A DNA stretch of 64,000 nucleotides from Leuconostoc lactis (GTDB taxonomy: Bacteria > Bacillota > Bacilli > Lactobacillales > Lactobacillaceae): NCBI RefSeq assembly GCF_007954625.1, contig NZ_CP042420.1, forward strand, positions 683,501 to 747,500. The letters are read 5' to 3'. The notes below the pieces were generated by a model. That model was not told where the DNA came from and did not search any database. It was given only the letters and a program-made list of their open reading frames with translations. Positions within the stretch are counted from its first letter, which is position 1. Every line of letters starts with the position of its first letter. A program made the position numbers and the translations under genes. This document shows, piece by piece, positions 6,979 to 16,607 of the stretch.

Positions 6979-9006
6979 GTGAAAAAACTATTTGATTTTA
7001 AAACGTTACCGATATTTTTTCAAAGTACAAAATTAGGCACCGTCGCGTTATTGTTGTTATCCGTCAGTGTCATGAGTGTATTTTTTGCCTTGTTGGTCAA
7101 TTGGATTTTTGGACTGATCTGGATTGTGGTTGTGTTAATCGGGTTGGTTTATTCCGCGCAATCATTAAAAGAAGTGAACGAAAATGCCCAAGAATATTTG
7201 ACGGGGTTAGGGTATCGGATATCTCGTAGTGAACAAGAAGCCCTGATTCGTATGCCGATTGGTATTATTCTCTTAAACGCATCGGAAAAAATTGACTGGA
7301 TCAATCCTTACATGCAAACTTATCTTGATAAGCGTGATGTATTAGGCTTGACGTTGACACAATTGGATCCGCAGCTTGCCACTGATATTAAAAACTATTC
7401 TGATGCACGGGAAACGAACACGATTACGTGGCAGGGTAAGCAGTTTTCACTCTATGTCCAGCAGAATTTGCGTGTCATCTACATGATGGATATTAGTGAA
7501 TATGCGGCTATCGCCAAAGAGTATGAGGATCATCAATTATTTAGTGGGCTCATCTCAGTCGATAACTATGAAGAAGTAACCGAAGGTATGACTGAATCGG
7601 AAACCTCAACGTTGCGCACATATGTGACAGGTGCCTTATCGGAATGGGCGGCAGCTCACCGGATTTACTTGCGTCGTCTCAGTACGGTACATTATGTGAT
7701 GTTTGGGTATCAGGCAGCCTTGCGCGCTGCCGAAGACGATAAGTTTTCGGTGCTAAAAGCGATTCGTGAAGCAACCGCGCAACAAAACTTACCCGTGACG
7801 TTGTCTATGGGTATTGCCTATGGCGAACAAGACATTATTGAGTTGGCCAAAATGGCACAAACCAATCTGGATTTGGCTTTGGGGCGTGGTGGTGATCAAG
7901 TTGTGGTGAAATCTAAGCAAGCTGCGGCGAGATTTTACGGTGGCGCAACCAATCCAATGGAAAAGCGGACACGTGTGCGTGCACGGATGATTTCACAGAC
8001 GGTTGCTGAATTGATGGAACAGGCTGATAATATTATGATTGTTGGCCACGTTACGCCAGATTTGGACGCTATTGGTGCTGGATTAGGTATTTGGCGAATG
8101 GCACAAACAAAAAATAAACCGGCTTTTTTGATTGTTGATGAAAAATCGGTGTATAGTGACATCACGTTGCTACTGGCAGAAATTCGCAAAAATCCACCAG
8201 AAATCATGGCCCCAGGGTCAAATATCAATGACTCCATTGTTGATGAGGCACGTGCCATGAAGTTAGTCCGTGATAATACGCTCTTGATTTTAGTGGATCA
8301 TGCGCAAGGTGCAATTACTAGTGCGCCAAATCTATTGGAGCGGTTGGGTAATCGTGTGGTAGTCATTGATCATCATCGTTTAGCTGAACAAGGATTAGCT
8401 GAAAAACCATTACTCACTTATGTTGAACCGTATGCATCATCAACTTCTGAACTTGTCGTTGAGCTGTTGCAGTACCAAGATCAAAGTCATGCGCCAATTA
8501 CCAAGTTAGAAGCAACAGCAATGCTTGGTGGGATTCAAATTGATACCAAAAACTTCACGTTACGAACTGGTTCACGAACTTTTGATGCCGCCAGTTATTT
8601 GCGCGCTAACGGTGCGGATAGTAACTTAATTCAATTCTTTATGAAAGAGAAGTTCTCGGATTTCAAGGCGCGCACGCATTTGATTAACCTAGCGGTTGTG
8701 GCCGACGGTTATGCCATTGTTTGTGGTGAGGTGGATAGCGTTTATTCTGGGTTGATTACGGCACAAGCAGCCGATGAATTGTTGCAAATTAGTGGCGTTG
8801 AGGCCTCGTTTGTCATTACCAAACGGGCAGACGGTCGCGTCGGCATTTCGGCACGATCAACGGGAAAACGTAACGTGCAGCGCGTCATGGAGGCGATGGG
8901 CGGTGGCGGTCATCTATCAAATGCTGCTACCCAATTGGCGGACACGACAACAGACGAAGTGAATGATCAGTTACTTAAAATTTTGGCAGAGGACGTTGAA
9001 GAGTAG
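6979..9006 (+). CDS. gdpP: Cyclic-di-AMP phosphodiesterase GdpP
   Basis: About 675 residues with the GdpP order: two N-terminal membrane helices (about 15-60), a PAS-like region, a degenerate GGDEF region, then a DHH/DHHA1 phosphodiesterase. DHH motifs are VGHVTPDLDAIGAG, ILVDHAQ and VIDHHRL; DHHA1 ends with GGGGHLSNAA. It hydrolyses c-di-AMP to pApA at the membrane and affects osmotic and cell-wall homeostasis. GTG 6979 with AGGGG upstream is preferred; TTG 6973 with the AGAGGA at 6956 is an alternative. Position between rpsR and rplI is usual. Confidence 0.95.
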   Translation: MKKLFDFKTLPIFFQSTKLGTVALLLLSVSVMSVFFALLVNWIFGLIWIVVVLIGLVYSAQSLKEVNENAQEYLTGLGYRISRSEQEALIRMPIGIILLNASEKIDWINPYMQTYLDKRDVLGLTLTQLDPQLATDIKNYSDARETNTITWQGKQFSLYVQQNLRVIYMMDISEYAAIAKEYEDHQLFSGLISVDNYEEVTEGMTESETSTLRTYVTGALSEWAAAHRIYLRRLSTVHYVMFGYQAALRAAEDDKFSVLKAIREATAQQNLPVTLSMGIAYGEQDIIELAKMAQTNLDLALGRGGDQVVVKSKQAAARFYGGATNPMEKRTRVRARMISQTVAELMEQADNIMIVGHVTPDLDAIGAGLGIWRMAQTKNKPAFLIVDEKSVYSDITLLLAEIRKNPPEIMAPGSNINDSIVDEARAMKLVRDNTLLILVDHAQGAITSAPNLLERLGNRVVVIDHHRLAEQGLAEKPLLTYVEPYASSTSELVVELLQYQDQSHAPITKLEATAMLGGIQIDTKNFTLRTGSRTFDAASYLRANGADSNLIQFFMKEKFSDFKARTHLINLAVVADGYAIVCGEVDSVYSGLITAQAADELLQISGVEASFVITKRADGRVGISARSTGKRNVQRVMEAMGGGGHLSNAATQLADTTTDEVNDQLLKILAEDVEE

Positions 9007-9063
9007 CCTGGTCTGCATCGGTGTGTCGTTTATGAAAGAAACTATTTTTTGAAGGAGTAACAC

Positions 9064-9516
9064 ATGAAAGTTGTATTTTTAGAAGATGTTAAGGGTCGTG
9101 GAAAAAAAGGGGAAGTTAAGGAAGTGCCAGATGGGTACGCGAATAACTTCCTAATTAAGAATAAAAAAGCAGAACCAGCCACAGGTAAAAATGTGGGTGC
9201 TGTTAAGGGTCGTCAGAAGGCAGCAGAAAAAGCAGCTGCTGAACAATTAGCCGAAGCACAAGCACTGAAGGCAAAGATTGAAGCAGATGACTTTGTTGTG
9301 ACAATCAAAGGCAAGTCTGGCGCGGATGGCCGTCTCTTTGGTGCGGTGTCATCTAAGCAAATTGCGACGGCTTTGGCTGAGCAAAAGCAACTAAAAATTG
9401 ATAAGCGCAAGCTTGAATTGAACCATCCTATCCACTCATTAGGTTACACGACGGTACCACTCAAGCTACACCGTGATGTGACAGCAGACTTACGTGTTCA
9501 TGTCAGCGAGGGTTAA
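9064..9516 (+). CDS. rplI: 50S ribosomal protein L9
   Basis: 150 residues with the L9 N-domain ([31 protein letters not shown]), a long connecting helix rich in Ala/Lys, and a C-domain containing [18 protein letters not shown]. It binds 23S rRNA at the base of the L1 stalk. GAAGGAG precedes the ATG. The dnaB gene starts two bases after its stop, so the two are co-translated as in most Firmicutes. Confidence 0.98.
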   Translation: MKVVFLEDVKGRGKKGEVKEVPDGYANNFLIKNKKAEPATGKNVGAVKGRQKAAEKAAAEQLAEAQALKAKIEADDFVVTIKGKSGADGRLFGAVSSKQIATALAEQKQLKIDKRKLELNHPIHSLGYTTVPLKLHRDVTADLRVHVSEG

Positions 9517-9518
9517 AC

Positions 9519-10985
9519 ATGGATAACCCAGAAGCATACGAGTATAGACAAGTCCCACAAGATGTCGATGCTGAACGGGCGGTGCTGGGCGCAATCTTCT
9601 TTGATGTGAAATCCGATAACGCGATGGTAGCGGCGAGCGCCATTTTGGAAGCGGATGATTTTTATCGACAAGCACATCAAACCATTTTTAAAGCGATGCA
9701 ACAGCTGGTTGATGAACAACGTCCGATTGATATGCTCACGCTTCAGGATAAACTCAATAGTTTACAGCAATTAGATAATGTCGGCGGTATGGCTTACTTA
9801 GCTGAAATCTCGGAATCTTCTGCATCATCAGCCAATTTAAAGCATTATGCCAATATTGTGCGTGAAAAGGCTATTTTGCGTCGGATGATTGAGACGTTGA
9901 CGCGCAGTATGTCGTTAGCTTATGACGCTGCGGCACCGAGTGAGGAAATCTTAGATACATTGAGCCGTAGTCTGGATAATTTGGCTGAGAATCGTGGTGA
10001 TGAAGATTTCCAAAAGATTAAAGACGTGTTGCAAGCCTTCCAAGCTAATTTGGATCAAGCTGTCGCCAATGATAATGATGTGGTTGGACTGGCAACAGGG
10101 TATCCCGAATTAGATAAATTGACCCACGGTTTTCGTGAAGATCAGATGATTGTGTTGGGGGCGCGGCCAGCGGTCGGGAAAACAGCCTTTGTGTTAAATA
10201 TTGCTAAAAATGTGGCCAAAGCCGAGCAAGTACCGGTGGTTGTGTTCAGTCTTGAAATGGGCGCCGTGGATTTGGTGACCCGACTGGTGGCGGCCGAAGG
10301 GGCAATTGATTCAAGTCATTTGACAACGGGTCAGATGACCCAAGAAGATTGGCAGTCATTGACATTAGCCATGCAATCATTGGCGAATATGCAAATCTAC
10401 ATGGACGACACGGCTGGGATTAAAATTAATCAAATTAGCGCCAAGTTACGTAAACTTGAAAAAGATTTGGTGAATGAATTACCACCAGATCAACGCGCAA
10501 GTAATCCTCATCCAATTGGCATGGTAATCATTGATTATTTGGGGTTGATTGAATCCAATAATACAGAAAGTCGCCAGCAGGCGGTTTCAGAAGTTTCACG
10601 TGCAATTAAGAAGTTAGCCAAAGAATTACATACGCCTATTTTGGCGTTGGCACAATTGAGTCGTGGTGTCGAGCAACGCACGGATAAGCGACCAGTGCTA
10701 TCTGATTTGCGTGAATCAGGCTCGATTGAACAAGATGCGGATATTGTCGCCTTTTTGTATCGTGATGACTATTATCGCAACGATGGCGGCGATGACGATG
10801 GTGATTCAGATCCGCGTGACGAAGAAGAAGCAGTGCCAATTGAAATTATTTTGGAAAAAAATCGTGCCGGTGCGCGTGGCACGGCGACCTTGATGTTTAA
10901 TAAACCGACCTTTAAATTTAGCCCAATGGCGCCATTGTATCGCGATGATATGAATGCTGGACCAAATAGCAACGTTGGGTGGTAA
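9519..10985 (+). CDS. dnaB: Replicative DNA helicase (DnaB type; DnaC in Bacillus naming)
   Basis: 488 residues. The N-terminal domain includes VPQDVDAERAVLGAIFF, and the RecA-like ATPase has Walker A GARPAVGKTAF (about 214) and the DnaB motifs LSRGVEQR, LRESGSIEQDAD and EKNRAGARGT. It unwinds the replication fork as a hexamer. A stretch rich in Asp and Gly (NDGGDDDGDSDPRDEEE, about 425-441) lengthens the loop before the last strands and is more acidic than usual. The start lies two bases after rplI and uses GAGGG inside the rplI end as SD. Confidence 0.97.
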   Translation: MDNPEAYEYRQVPQDVDAERAVLGAIFFDVKSDNAMVAASAILEADDFYRQAHQTIFKAMQQLVDEQRPIDMLTLQDKLNSLQQLDNVGGMAYLAEISESSASSANLKHYANIVREKAILRRMIETLTRSMSLAYDAAAPSEEILDTLSRSLDNLAENRGDEDFQKIKDVLQAFQANLDQAVANDNDVVGLATGYPELDKLTHGFREDQMIVLGARPAVGKTAFVLNIAKNVAKAEQVPVVVFSLEMGAVDLVTRLVAAEGAIDSSHLTTGQMTQEDWQSLTLAMQSLANMQIYMDDTAGIKINQISAKLRKLEKDLVNELPPDQRASNPHPIGMVIIDYLGLIESNNTESRQQAVSEVSRAIKKLAKELHTPILALAQLSRGVEQRTDKRPVLSDLRESGSIEQDADIVAFLYRDDYYRNDGGDDDGDSDPRDEEEAVPIEIILEKNRAGARGTATLMFNKPTFKFSPMAPLYRDDMNAGPNSNVGW

Positions 10986-11015
10986 AAAAAGACAGTCATG
11001 CGACTGTCTTTTTTT
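10984..11015. terminator. Bidirectional terminator between dnaB and ybaK
   Basis: A7-GACAGTC, loop ATGC, GACTGTC-T7. The A and T tracts let it act on both converging transcripts. Confidence 0.92.
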
Positions 11016-11018
11016 AAA

Positions 11019-11516
11019 TTAATTTTCTAGCAGATCGACAAAAGGCGCATGGATTAAGTTGGCCAAATCAGTCGGGTTGATTTGGTCGCTGCGTCCTAAT
11101 TCACCAGCACTCACCAAGAAGTAAGGCGCGGTCTGAGCAGTCAAATCGATAAAAATTGGGAAATGCTTCGTATGCCAAATCCCAACTGGATTGTTAGCAC
11201 CGTGGACATAACCCGTGGTTTGCTGCAGTGTCTTTAAGGGCAACATGGTGACTTTTTTATTGCCAGATGCTGCCGCGAGTTTTTTCATTGATAGATGTTG
11301 GGTGATAGGGATCACTGCAATGACGGGGCCGGTTTTATCACCAGTGGCCGCTAAAGTTTTATAGATATCATCATGCTTGACGCCAAATTCTGCAAGAATT
11401 TGATCACGCTCAGCCGCTGTTTTATCTAAGATATTCAGCGTGAGGGGTGTGTAAGCCAGGCCATGCTTGTCCATGACCTGTTCGGGAAGTGTTTTTTTGA
11501 TTTTTTTCTTTGCCAT
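11019..11516 (-). CDS. ybaK: Cys-tRNA(Pro) deacylase, YbaK/EbsC family
   Basis: A 165-residue YbaK-fold protein with a basic N-terminus (MAKKKIKKTLPEQVMDKHG). The conserved editing-domain pieces are KTLAATGDKTGPVIAVIPI, KLAAASGNKKVTMLP, TTGYVHGANNPVGI and FLVSAGELGRSDQINP. The family clears Cys mis-charged onto tRNA-Pro. It is transcribed toward dnaB and shares the bidirectional terminator. Confidence 0.9.
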   Translation of the reverse strand: MAKKKIKKTLPEQVMDKHGLAYTPLTLNILDKTAAERDQILAEFGVKHDDIYKTLAATGDKTGPVIAVIPITQHLSMKKLAAASGNKKVTMLPLKTLQQTTGYVHGANNPVGIWHTKHFPIFIDLTAQTAPYFLVSAGELGRSDQINPTDLANLIHAPFVDLLEN

Positions 11517-11557
11517 GATATGTCCATTCTAACACAAATTGGCGTACCCAAAAAGGA

Positions 11558-11585
11558 TTGCGGTCCAACCAATTTATGCTATACT
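11558..11585 (+). promoter_or_regulatory. gntR promoter overlapped by a putative GntR operator
   Basis: TTGCGG (11558-11563), 16-bp spacer, TATACT (11580-11585). TTGCGGTCCAA (11558-11568) covers the -35 and recurs inverted upstream of phosphoketolase (TTGGACCGCA at 12370). The expected transcription start (about 11592) falls at the start codon, so the mRNA may be leaderless. Autoregulation is inferred. Confidence 0.6.
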
Positions 11586-11592
11586 AGTTAGC

Positions 11593-12324
11593 ATGATGTC
11601 AGAAGCAATTTATGTCACCGTGCAGGCGGACTTAAAACAAAAAATTTATAATGGTGATTTTCCGGACTTGAAATTACCTGATGAACGGACGTTGGCGGCG
11701 CAATATGAGGTGTCACGGTCGTCCATCAAACGCGCGTTAAACGTGTTGGTGCAACAAGGTGTGATTTTTAAAAAGCGTGGGAGTGGGACGTTCGTCAACC
11801 CGTTGTATTTAAAAAACCATGACTTGTTCCAACATGAAGGGTCTAATCTTGGGGTCTCGGACTCATTTCGGGTAGACGGTAAAGCGCCAAGTATTGAGTT
11901 ACTCGATTTCCAAGTGGTCCCCGCAACACCTGTCCAACAGCAAGCCTTGTTTTTAAACGATGGCGACTTTGTATATGAGATTAAGCGGTTGCGGCGTTTG
12001 GAAGGGGTACCTTTTATGATTGAACGCGGTTATGTCCCAATCAACGTTTTGCCTGGTTTGAACAAAGAAATTGTGTCCGGCTCAGTCTATGAGTATGTGG
12101 AAAATACCAAAAATCGAGCCGTTACCAAGTCCTTTATGACGATTATGGCTGAACCCTCAAACGCTGAGGATCAACAGTTATTGGAATTGTCAGACAAAGA
12201 GCCAGTTGGCATTATGGAAGGTATCTTCTTTATGGATGATGGCACGCCGTTAGAATTTTCAAACATGCGGTTGCATTATAAATATTTACGGTACAATGCG
12301 TTTGTCAGCATTGATTCGGAATAG
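11593..12324 (+). CDS. GntR-family (HutC/UTRA) regulator, probable regulator of phosphoketolase
   Basis: 243 residues from ATG 11593; the frame is open to 11539 but the promoter lies in that extension. The winged-helix DNA-binding domain is at about 10-70 (LPDERTLAAQYEVSRSSIKRALNVLVQQGVIFKKRGSGTFV), followed by a UTRA effector domain (ERGYVPINVLPGLN). UTRA regulators usually sense a phosphorylated sugar or related metabolite. It sits directly upstream of phosphoketolase, and both promoters share a 10-bp sequence, so it probably controls itself and the phosphoketolase gene. No SD is evident at this start. Confidence 0.85.
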   Translation: MMSEAIYVTVQADLKQKIYNGDFPDLKLPDERTLAAQYEVSRSSIKRALNVLVQQGVIFKKRGSGTFVNPLYLKNHDLFQHEGSNLGVSDSFRVDGKAPSIELLDFQVVPATPVQQQALFLNDGDFVYEIKRLRRLEGVPFMIERGYVPINVLPGLNKEIVSGSVYEYVENTKNRAVTKSFMTIMAEPSNAEDQQLLELSDKEPVGIMEGIFFMDDGTPLEFSNMRLHYKYLRYNAFVSIDSE

Positions 12325-12352
12325 CAACAGGTCAATGGCCTGTTGCTTTTTT
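12323..12352 (+). terminator. Intrinsic terminator of gntR
   Basis: AGCAACAGG (12323-12331) pairs with CCTGTTGCT (12339-12347), then T6. The stem begins inside the stop codon of gntR. Confidence 0.85.
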
Positions 12353-12365
12353 ATTAGCGCTCAAA

Positions 12366-12408
12366 ATAATTGGACCGCACCAATGTTGTTGTTGCGCCAA
12401 CCAAATTT
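12366..12408. promoter_or_regulatory. Putative GntR operator region upstream of phosphoketolase
   Basis: ATTGGACCGCACCAAT is an inverted repeat (ATTGG/CCAAT) and carries TTGGACCGCA, the reverse complement of the gntR -35 site. TTGCGCCAACCAAATT (12392-12407) is close to the gntR site TTGCGGTCCAACCAATTT with two bases missing. Two related sites upstream of the promoter suggest regulation by the neighbouring GntR protein. Confidence 0.55.
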
Positions 12409-12440
12409 GAAAAAATAATCAACCAATCAGATGCGTTATC

Positions 12441-12469
12441 TTGAATAAATTAGGCAAATCAGTTATACT
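12441..12469 (+). promoter_or_regulatory. Phosphoketolase promoter
   Basis: TTGAAT (12441-12446), 17-bp spacer, TATACT (12464-12469). A leader of about 65 nt follows, and AAGGAG lies eleven bases before the ATG. Confidence 0.75.
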
Positions 12470-12539
12470 GAAAGAGTAAATAACGGAGAAAGATTCGTGG
12501 TTTACGATTCTCTCAAAATAATAAGGAGTACTTAATCTC

Positions 12540-14993
12540 ATGGTAGATTTCGATTCAAAAGAGTACTTGGAACTCGTTGATAAGTGGTGGCGTGCAACCA
12601 ACTATTTGTCAGCAGGGATGATCTTCTTGAAGAGCAACCCATTGTTCTCAGTTACTAACACACCAATCCAAGCCGAAGACGTTAAAGTTAAGCCTATCGG
12701 TCACTGGGGAACAATTTCAGGTCAAACTTTCTTGTATGCACACGCAAACCGTTTGATCAACAAGTATGACGTGAACATGTTCTATATCGGTGGTCCTGGA
12801 CACGGTGGCCAAGTTATGGTTACTAACGCGTACTTGGATGGCGAATATACTGAAGATTACCCAGAAATCACACAAGATTTGGCTGGTATGAGCCGCTTGT
12901 TCAAGCGTTTCTCATTCCCTGGCGGAATCGGATCACACATGACAGCGCAAACACCGGGTTCATTGCATGAAGGTGGTGAATTGGGTTACTCATTGTCACA
13001 CGCATTCGGTGCCGTTTTGGATAACCCAGACCAAATCGCTTTCGCCGTTGTTGGTGATGGTGAAGCTGAAACAGGTCCATCAATGACTTCATGGTTGTCA
13101 TCAAAGTTCTTGAACGCTAAGAACGATGGTGCCGTGTTGCCAATTTTGGATTTGAACGGCTTCAAGATTTCAAACCCAACAATCTTCTCACGTATGAGCC
13201 ATGAAGAAATCACAAAGTTCTTTGAAGGTGTTGGTTACTCACCACGCTTCATCGAAAACGATGATATTCATGACTACGCTAAGTATCACGAAATCGCTGC
13301 TAAGGTCTTTGACCAAGCGATCGAAGACATCTTGGCTATCCAAAAGGATGCGCGTGAAAACGGTAAGTATGAAGATGGTACAATCCCTGCATGGCCTGTA
13401 ATTATTGCACGTTTGCCAAAGGGTTGGGGTGGTCCACGTTACGACAAGAACGGTGACCCTATCGAAGATTCATTCCGTGCGCACCAAGTGCCATTGCCTT
13501 TGGATCAAAACAACCTTGACACATTGCCAGAATTCGAAGAATGGATGAACTCATACAAGCCTGAAGAATTGTTCAACGCTGATGGTTCATTGAAGGACGA
13601 AGTGAAGGCACTTGCACCTAAGGGTGACAAGCGTATGTCTGCTAACCCAATCACTAATGGTGGTCGCCGTCGCGGTGAAGCACCTAAGACATTGGACTTG
13701 CCAGACTGGCGTCAATTCACAAACGACATTACTAACGAAAACCGTGGACATGAATTGCCAAAAGTAACGCAAAACATGGACATGACAACACTTTCAGCAT
13801 ACTTGGAAGAAGTTACTAAGTTGAACCCAACATCATTCCGTATCTTCGGACCTGATGAAACAATGTCAAACCGTTTGTGGGATCTCTTCAACACAACAAC
13901 ACGTCAATGGATGGAACCTACAAAGTTCCCTAACGATCAATACGTAGGACCTGAAGGTCGTATCATTGATTCACAATTGTCAGAACACCAAGCTGAAGGT
14001 TGGTTGGAAGCTTACACATTGACTGGTCGTGTTGGAATCTTCGCATCATACGAATCATTCCTACGTGTCGTGGACTCAATGGTTACACAACACTTCAAGT
14101 GGTTGCGTCACGCTTCAGAACAACCATGGCGTAATGATTACCCATCATTGAACTTGATTGCAACATCAACTGCCTTCCAACAAGATCACAACGGTTACAC
14201 ACACCAAGATCCAGGTATGTTGACACACTTGGCTGAAAAGAAGTCTAACTTCATCCGTGAATACTTGCCAGCCGATGGTAACTCATTGTTGGCTGTTCAA
14301 GCACGTGCCTTCTCAGAACGTCAAAAGGTTAACTTGATTGTTGCCTCAAAGCAACCACGTCAACAATGGTTTACTGCTGACGAAGCTGAAGAATTGGCTA
14401 CAGAAGGTTTGAAGATCATCGATTGGGCATCTACTGCACCATCTGGTGATGTGGATATTACATTCGCATCAGCTGGTACAGAACCAACAATCGAAACTTT
14501 GGCTGCTTTGTGGTTGGTTAACCAAGCCTTCCCAGAAGTTAAGTTCCGCTATGTCAACGTTGTTGAATTGCTTCGTTTGCAAAAGAAGTCAGAAGCTTAC
14601 TTGAACAGCGAACGTGAATTGTCTGACGACGACTTCAACAAGTTCTTCCAAGCTGATACACCAGTTATCTTCGGATTCCACGGCTTCGAAGACTTGGTTG
14701 AATCATTCTTCTTCGAACGCAAGTTCCGTGGTGATGTATACGTTCACGGTTACCGTGAAGATGGTGACATCACAACAACATACGACATGCGTGTTTACTC
14801 AAAGTTGGATCGTTTCCACCAAGCTAAGGAAGCTGCCGAAATCTTGTCAGCTAACGGTAAGATTGATCAAGCTGCTGCTGATACATTCATTACTAAGATG
14901 GACGATATCTTGGCAAAGCACTACGAAGTAACACGTAACGAAGGTCACGATATTGAAGAATTCACTGACTGGAACTGGGCACCTTTGAAGTAA
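12540..14993 (+). CDS. xpk: Phosphoketolase (xylulose-5-phosphate/fructose-6-phosphate)
   Basis: The 817-residue thiamine-diphosphate enzyme splits xylulose-5-phosphate into acetyl phosphate and glyceraldehyde-3-phosphate, the key step of heterofermentation. Visible motifs include GGPGHGG (about 84), [23 protein letters not shown] (about 128) and GDGEAETGP (about 172). Length is typical. Codon use is strongly biased (TTG, AAG, GGT, TCA, ACA), more than in most neighbours, as expected for a very highly expressed gene. It is monocistronic with its own promoter, operator-like sites and terminator. Confidence 0.98.
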   Translation: MVDFDSKEYLELVDKWWRATNYLSAGMIFLKSNPLFSVTNTPIQAEDVKVKPIGHWGTISGQTFLYAHANRLINKYDVNMFYIGGPGHGGQVMVTNAYLDGEYTEDYPEITQDLAGMSRLFKRFSFPGGIGSHMTAQTPGSLHEGGELGYSLSHAFGAVLDNPDQIAFAVVGDGEAETGPSMTSWLSSKFLNAKNDGAVLPILDLNGFKISNPTIFSRMSHEEITKFFEGVGYSPRFIENDDIHDYAKYHEIAAKVFDQAIEDILAIQKDARENGKYEDGTIPAWPVIIARLPKGWGGPRYDKNGDPIEDSFRAHQVPLPLDQNNLDTLPEFEEWMNSYKPEELFNADGSLKDEVKALAPKGDKRMSANPITNGGRRRGEAPKTLDLPDWRQFTNDITNENRGHELPKVTQNMDMTTLSAYLEEVTKLNPTSFRIFGPDETMSNRLWDLFNTTTRQWMEPTKFPNDQYVGPEGRIIDSQLSEHQAEGWLEAYTLTGRVGIFASYESFLRVVDSMVTQHFKWLRHASEQPWRNDYPSLNLIATSTAFQQDHNGYTHQDPGMLTHLAEKKSNFIREYLPADGNSLLAVQARAFSERQKVNLIVASKQPRQQWFTADEAEELATEGLKIIDWASTAPSGDVDITFASAGTEPTIETLAALWLVNQAFPEVKFRYVNVVELLRLQKKSEAYLNSERELSDDDFNKFFQADTPVIFGFHGFEDLVESFFFERKFRGDVYVHGYREDGDITTTYDMRVYSKLDRFHQAKEAAEILSANGKIDQAAADTFITKMDDILAKHYEVTRNEGHDIEEFTDWNWAPLK

Positions 14994-15040
14994 TCAGCTA
15001 TTTGGCTTATTACAGAAAATGTACCACCAGTACAAATCAA

Positions 15041-15070
15041 GCGAACCAGATTATTCTGGTTCGCTTTTTT
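15041..15070 (+). terminator. Intrinsic terminator of phosphoketolase
   Basis: GCGAACCAGA (15041-15050), loop TTAT, TCTGGTTCGC (15055-15064), then T6. Confidence 0.93.
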
Positions 15071-15123
15071 GTATACTTATCGGTAAAATAAAAGTAACGT
15101 ATTGAGACAAGGAGCGCTGTATC

Positions 15124-15942
15124 ATGCTATTAAAAAAAGACGGTCATACGCACACACCATTTTCACATCAAAATTCGGATGAACCGTTTGATGCCTATAT
15201 TGAACGGGCGATTGCGTTGGGATTTGACACTTATACGATTACGGAACATGCACCGTTATTGCAAGACCTGACGTTGCCAGCTGACTATCCGGTGGTTAGT
15301 CAAGATGATCTTGCGCAGGTAAAGACTGAAACAGCACGGTTAATCGCCAAGTATGGGGATAAAATTCAAATCAAGCGCGGGTTAGAAGTGGACTATGTGG
15401 TGGGCCAAGAACGTCAATTGCGAACGTTTTTGCGAGAAAATCGCGACTGGTTTGACGAAATTATCCTAGCTGTTCATTTGCTACCGGATGATTCAGGCGA
15501 CATCACACCCATTGATTATTCGGCAGAATTGTTGACGACACGCTTTGCCACGTTGTTACAAGACCCACAAGCATTCTATCGCCGCTATTTTGAAACGGTT
15601 GCGCAGAGTGTGGAAGCCGTTTTAGGGGTCGATGTACCGGTGGCGATTGGACATCTTGGACTAGTTAAAAAATTCCAAAAGGTGTTAGATTTGCCAGATT
15701 ATGCGGACGATATCTATCGTATGATTGGGGACATTTTCCAAATGATGCAAGTACGCGGTTATGCGTTAGAGTTTAATGCGGCCGGTCTTAGTGAAGTTGA
15801 AAATGGCGCAACTTATCCGCAGTTTAATGTTGTAACGGCCGCCCGCGATATGGGCATTGAAGTAGTGTATGGTTCAGATGCCCACCAAGTGAGTGAAGTT
15901 GGTCGTTATTTTGATGACCTTGCAGCGGTTTTGCAAGCATGA
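15124..15942 (+). CDS. PHP-family phosphatase, histidinol-phosphatase (HisJ/HisK type)
   Basis: 272 residues with the PHP metal-binding start KKDGHTHTPFSH, ITEHAPL around residue 40, LEVDY near 87, and a C-terminal GSDAHQVSEVG near 248. This set of His and Asp residues builds the trinuclear metal site of HisK-type histidinol phosphatases. No other histidine biosynthesis gene is in the window, so the substrate is uncertain. Its last four bases overlap the following HAD gene, suggesting a small operon of phosphatase-like enzymes. Confidence 0.8.
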   Translation: MLLKKDGHTHTPFSHQNSDEPFDAYIERAIALGFDTYTITEHAPLLQDLTLPADYPVVSQDDLAQVKTETARLIAKYGDKIQIKRGLEVDYVVGQERQLRTFLRENRDWFDEIILAVHLLPDDSGDITPIDYSAELLTTRFATLLQDPQAFYRRYFETVAQSVEAVLGVDVPVAIGHLGLVKKFQKVLDLPDYADDIYRMIGDIFQMMQVRGYALEFNAAGLSEVENGATYPQFNVVTAARDMGIEVVYGSDAHQVSEVGRYFDDLAAVLQA

Positions 15943-16607
15943 CGGCGGCGACGCAGTATCGGGCAGTTTTCTTTGATTTTGATGGCACCTTGGCCAATAC
16001 AGAAAAATTAGCTGTGTATGCCACGCAAACCGCTTTTGCACAAATGGGTTTGCCAGTACCAACGGCAGCAGCCATTATTCAATATCAAGGAATACCAATC
16101 GAAACGTCGTTTCCATTGTTAGCACAGCATCCCATGGATCAGACGACGCTACAGCAGTTATTCACCGCTTTTAGATCGGCTTATCAAGCTGGCGAATCAG
16201 TTGAGACAATTCAGGCCTTTTCAGGGATCCCGGAATTGTTAACCCAATTAGTGGCTGCTGGACAGCAACTATTTTTGATGACGAGTAAAAAATCAGCGGT
16301 GGCGCAACGGAATTTGGCCATATTATCTTTGGACAAGTATTTTACGGCGGTATATGGTTCAGATCGCGTCGTAGCTTATAAACCAGCACCAGATGGGTTA
16401 CAGCAAGCGCTAGCGGAATATCAATTATCTGCAAATGAAGCGGTGATGGTGGGCGATGCAACCTTTGATATCGACGCCGGGAATGCAGCTGGGATGACAA
16501 CCATCGCAGTGACTTGGGGTGCGCATACACGAGAAACACTGAAACAATCCGAACCAGATTATCTGGTTGCGACACGGGAAGCGTTAGCAGAGGTACTACA
16601 CAAATGA
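15939..16607 (+). CDS. HAD-superfamily hydrolase (PpaX/beta-phosphoglucomutase-like)
   Basis: 222 residues with motif I FFDFDGTLANTE (nucleophile Asp13), motif II MTSK near 107, motif III Lys in YKPAP near 149, and motif IV VGDATFDIDAG near 169. A helical cap sits between motifs I and II, as in subclass IA. Members act on small phosphate esters or pyrophosphate; which one cannot be told. ATG overlaps the upstream stop (ATGA) and its own stop overlaps the next ATG, so the three genes are translationally coupled. Confidence 0.85.
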   Translation: MTAATQYRAVFFDFDGTLANTEKLAVYATQTAFAQMGLPVPTAAAIIQYQGIPIETSFPLLAQHPMDQTTLQQLFTAFRSAYQAGESVETIQAFSGIPELLTQLVAAGQQLFLMTSKKSAVAQRNLAILSLDKYFTAVYGSDRVVAYKPAPDGLQQALAEYQLSANEAVMVGDATFDIDAGNAAGMTTIAVTWGAHTRETLKQSEPDYLVATREALAEVLHK

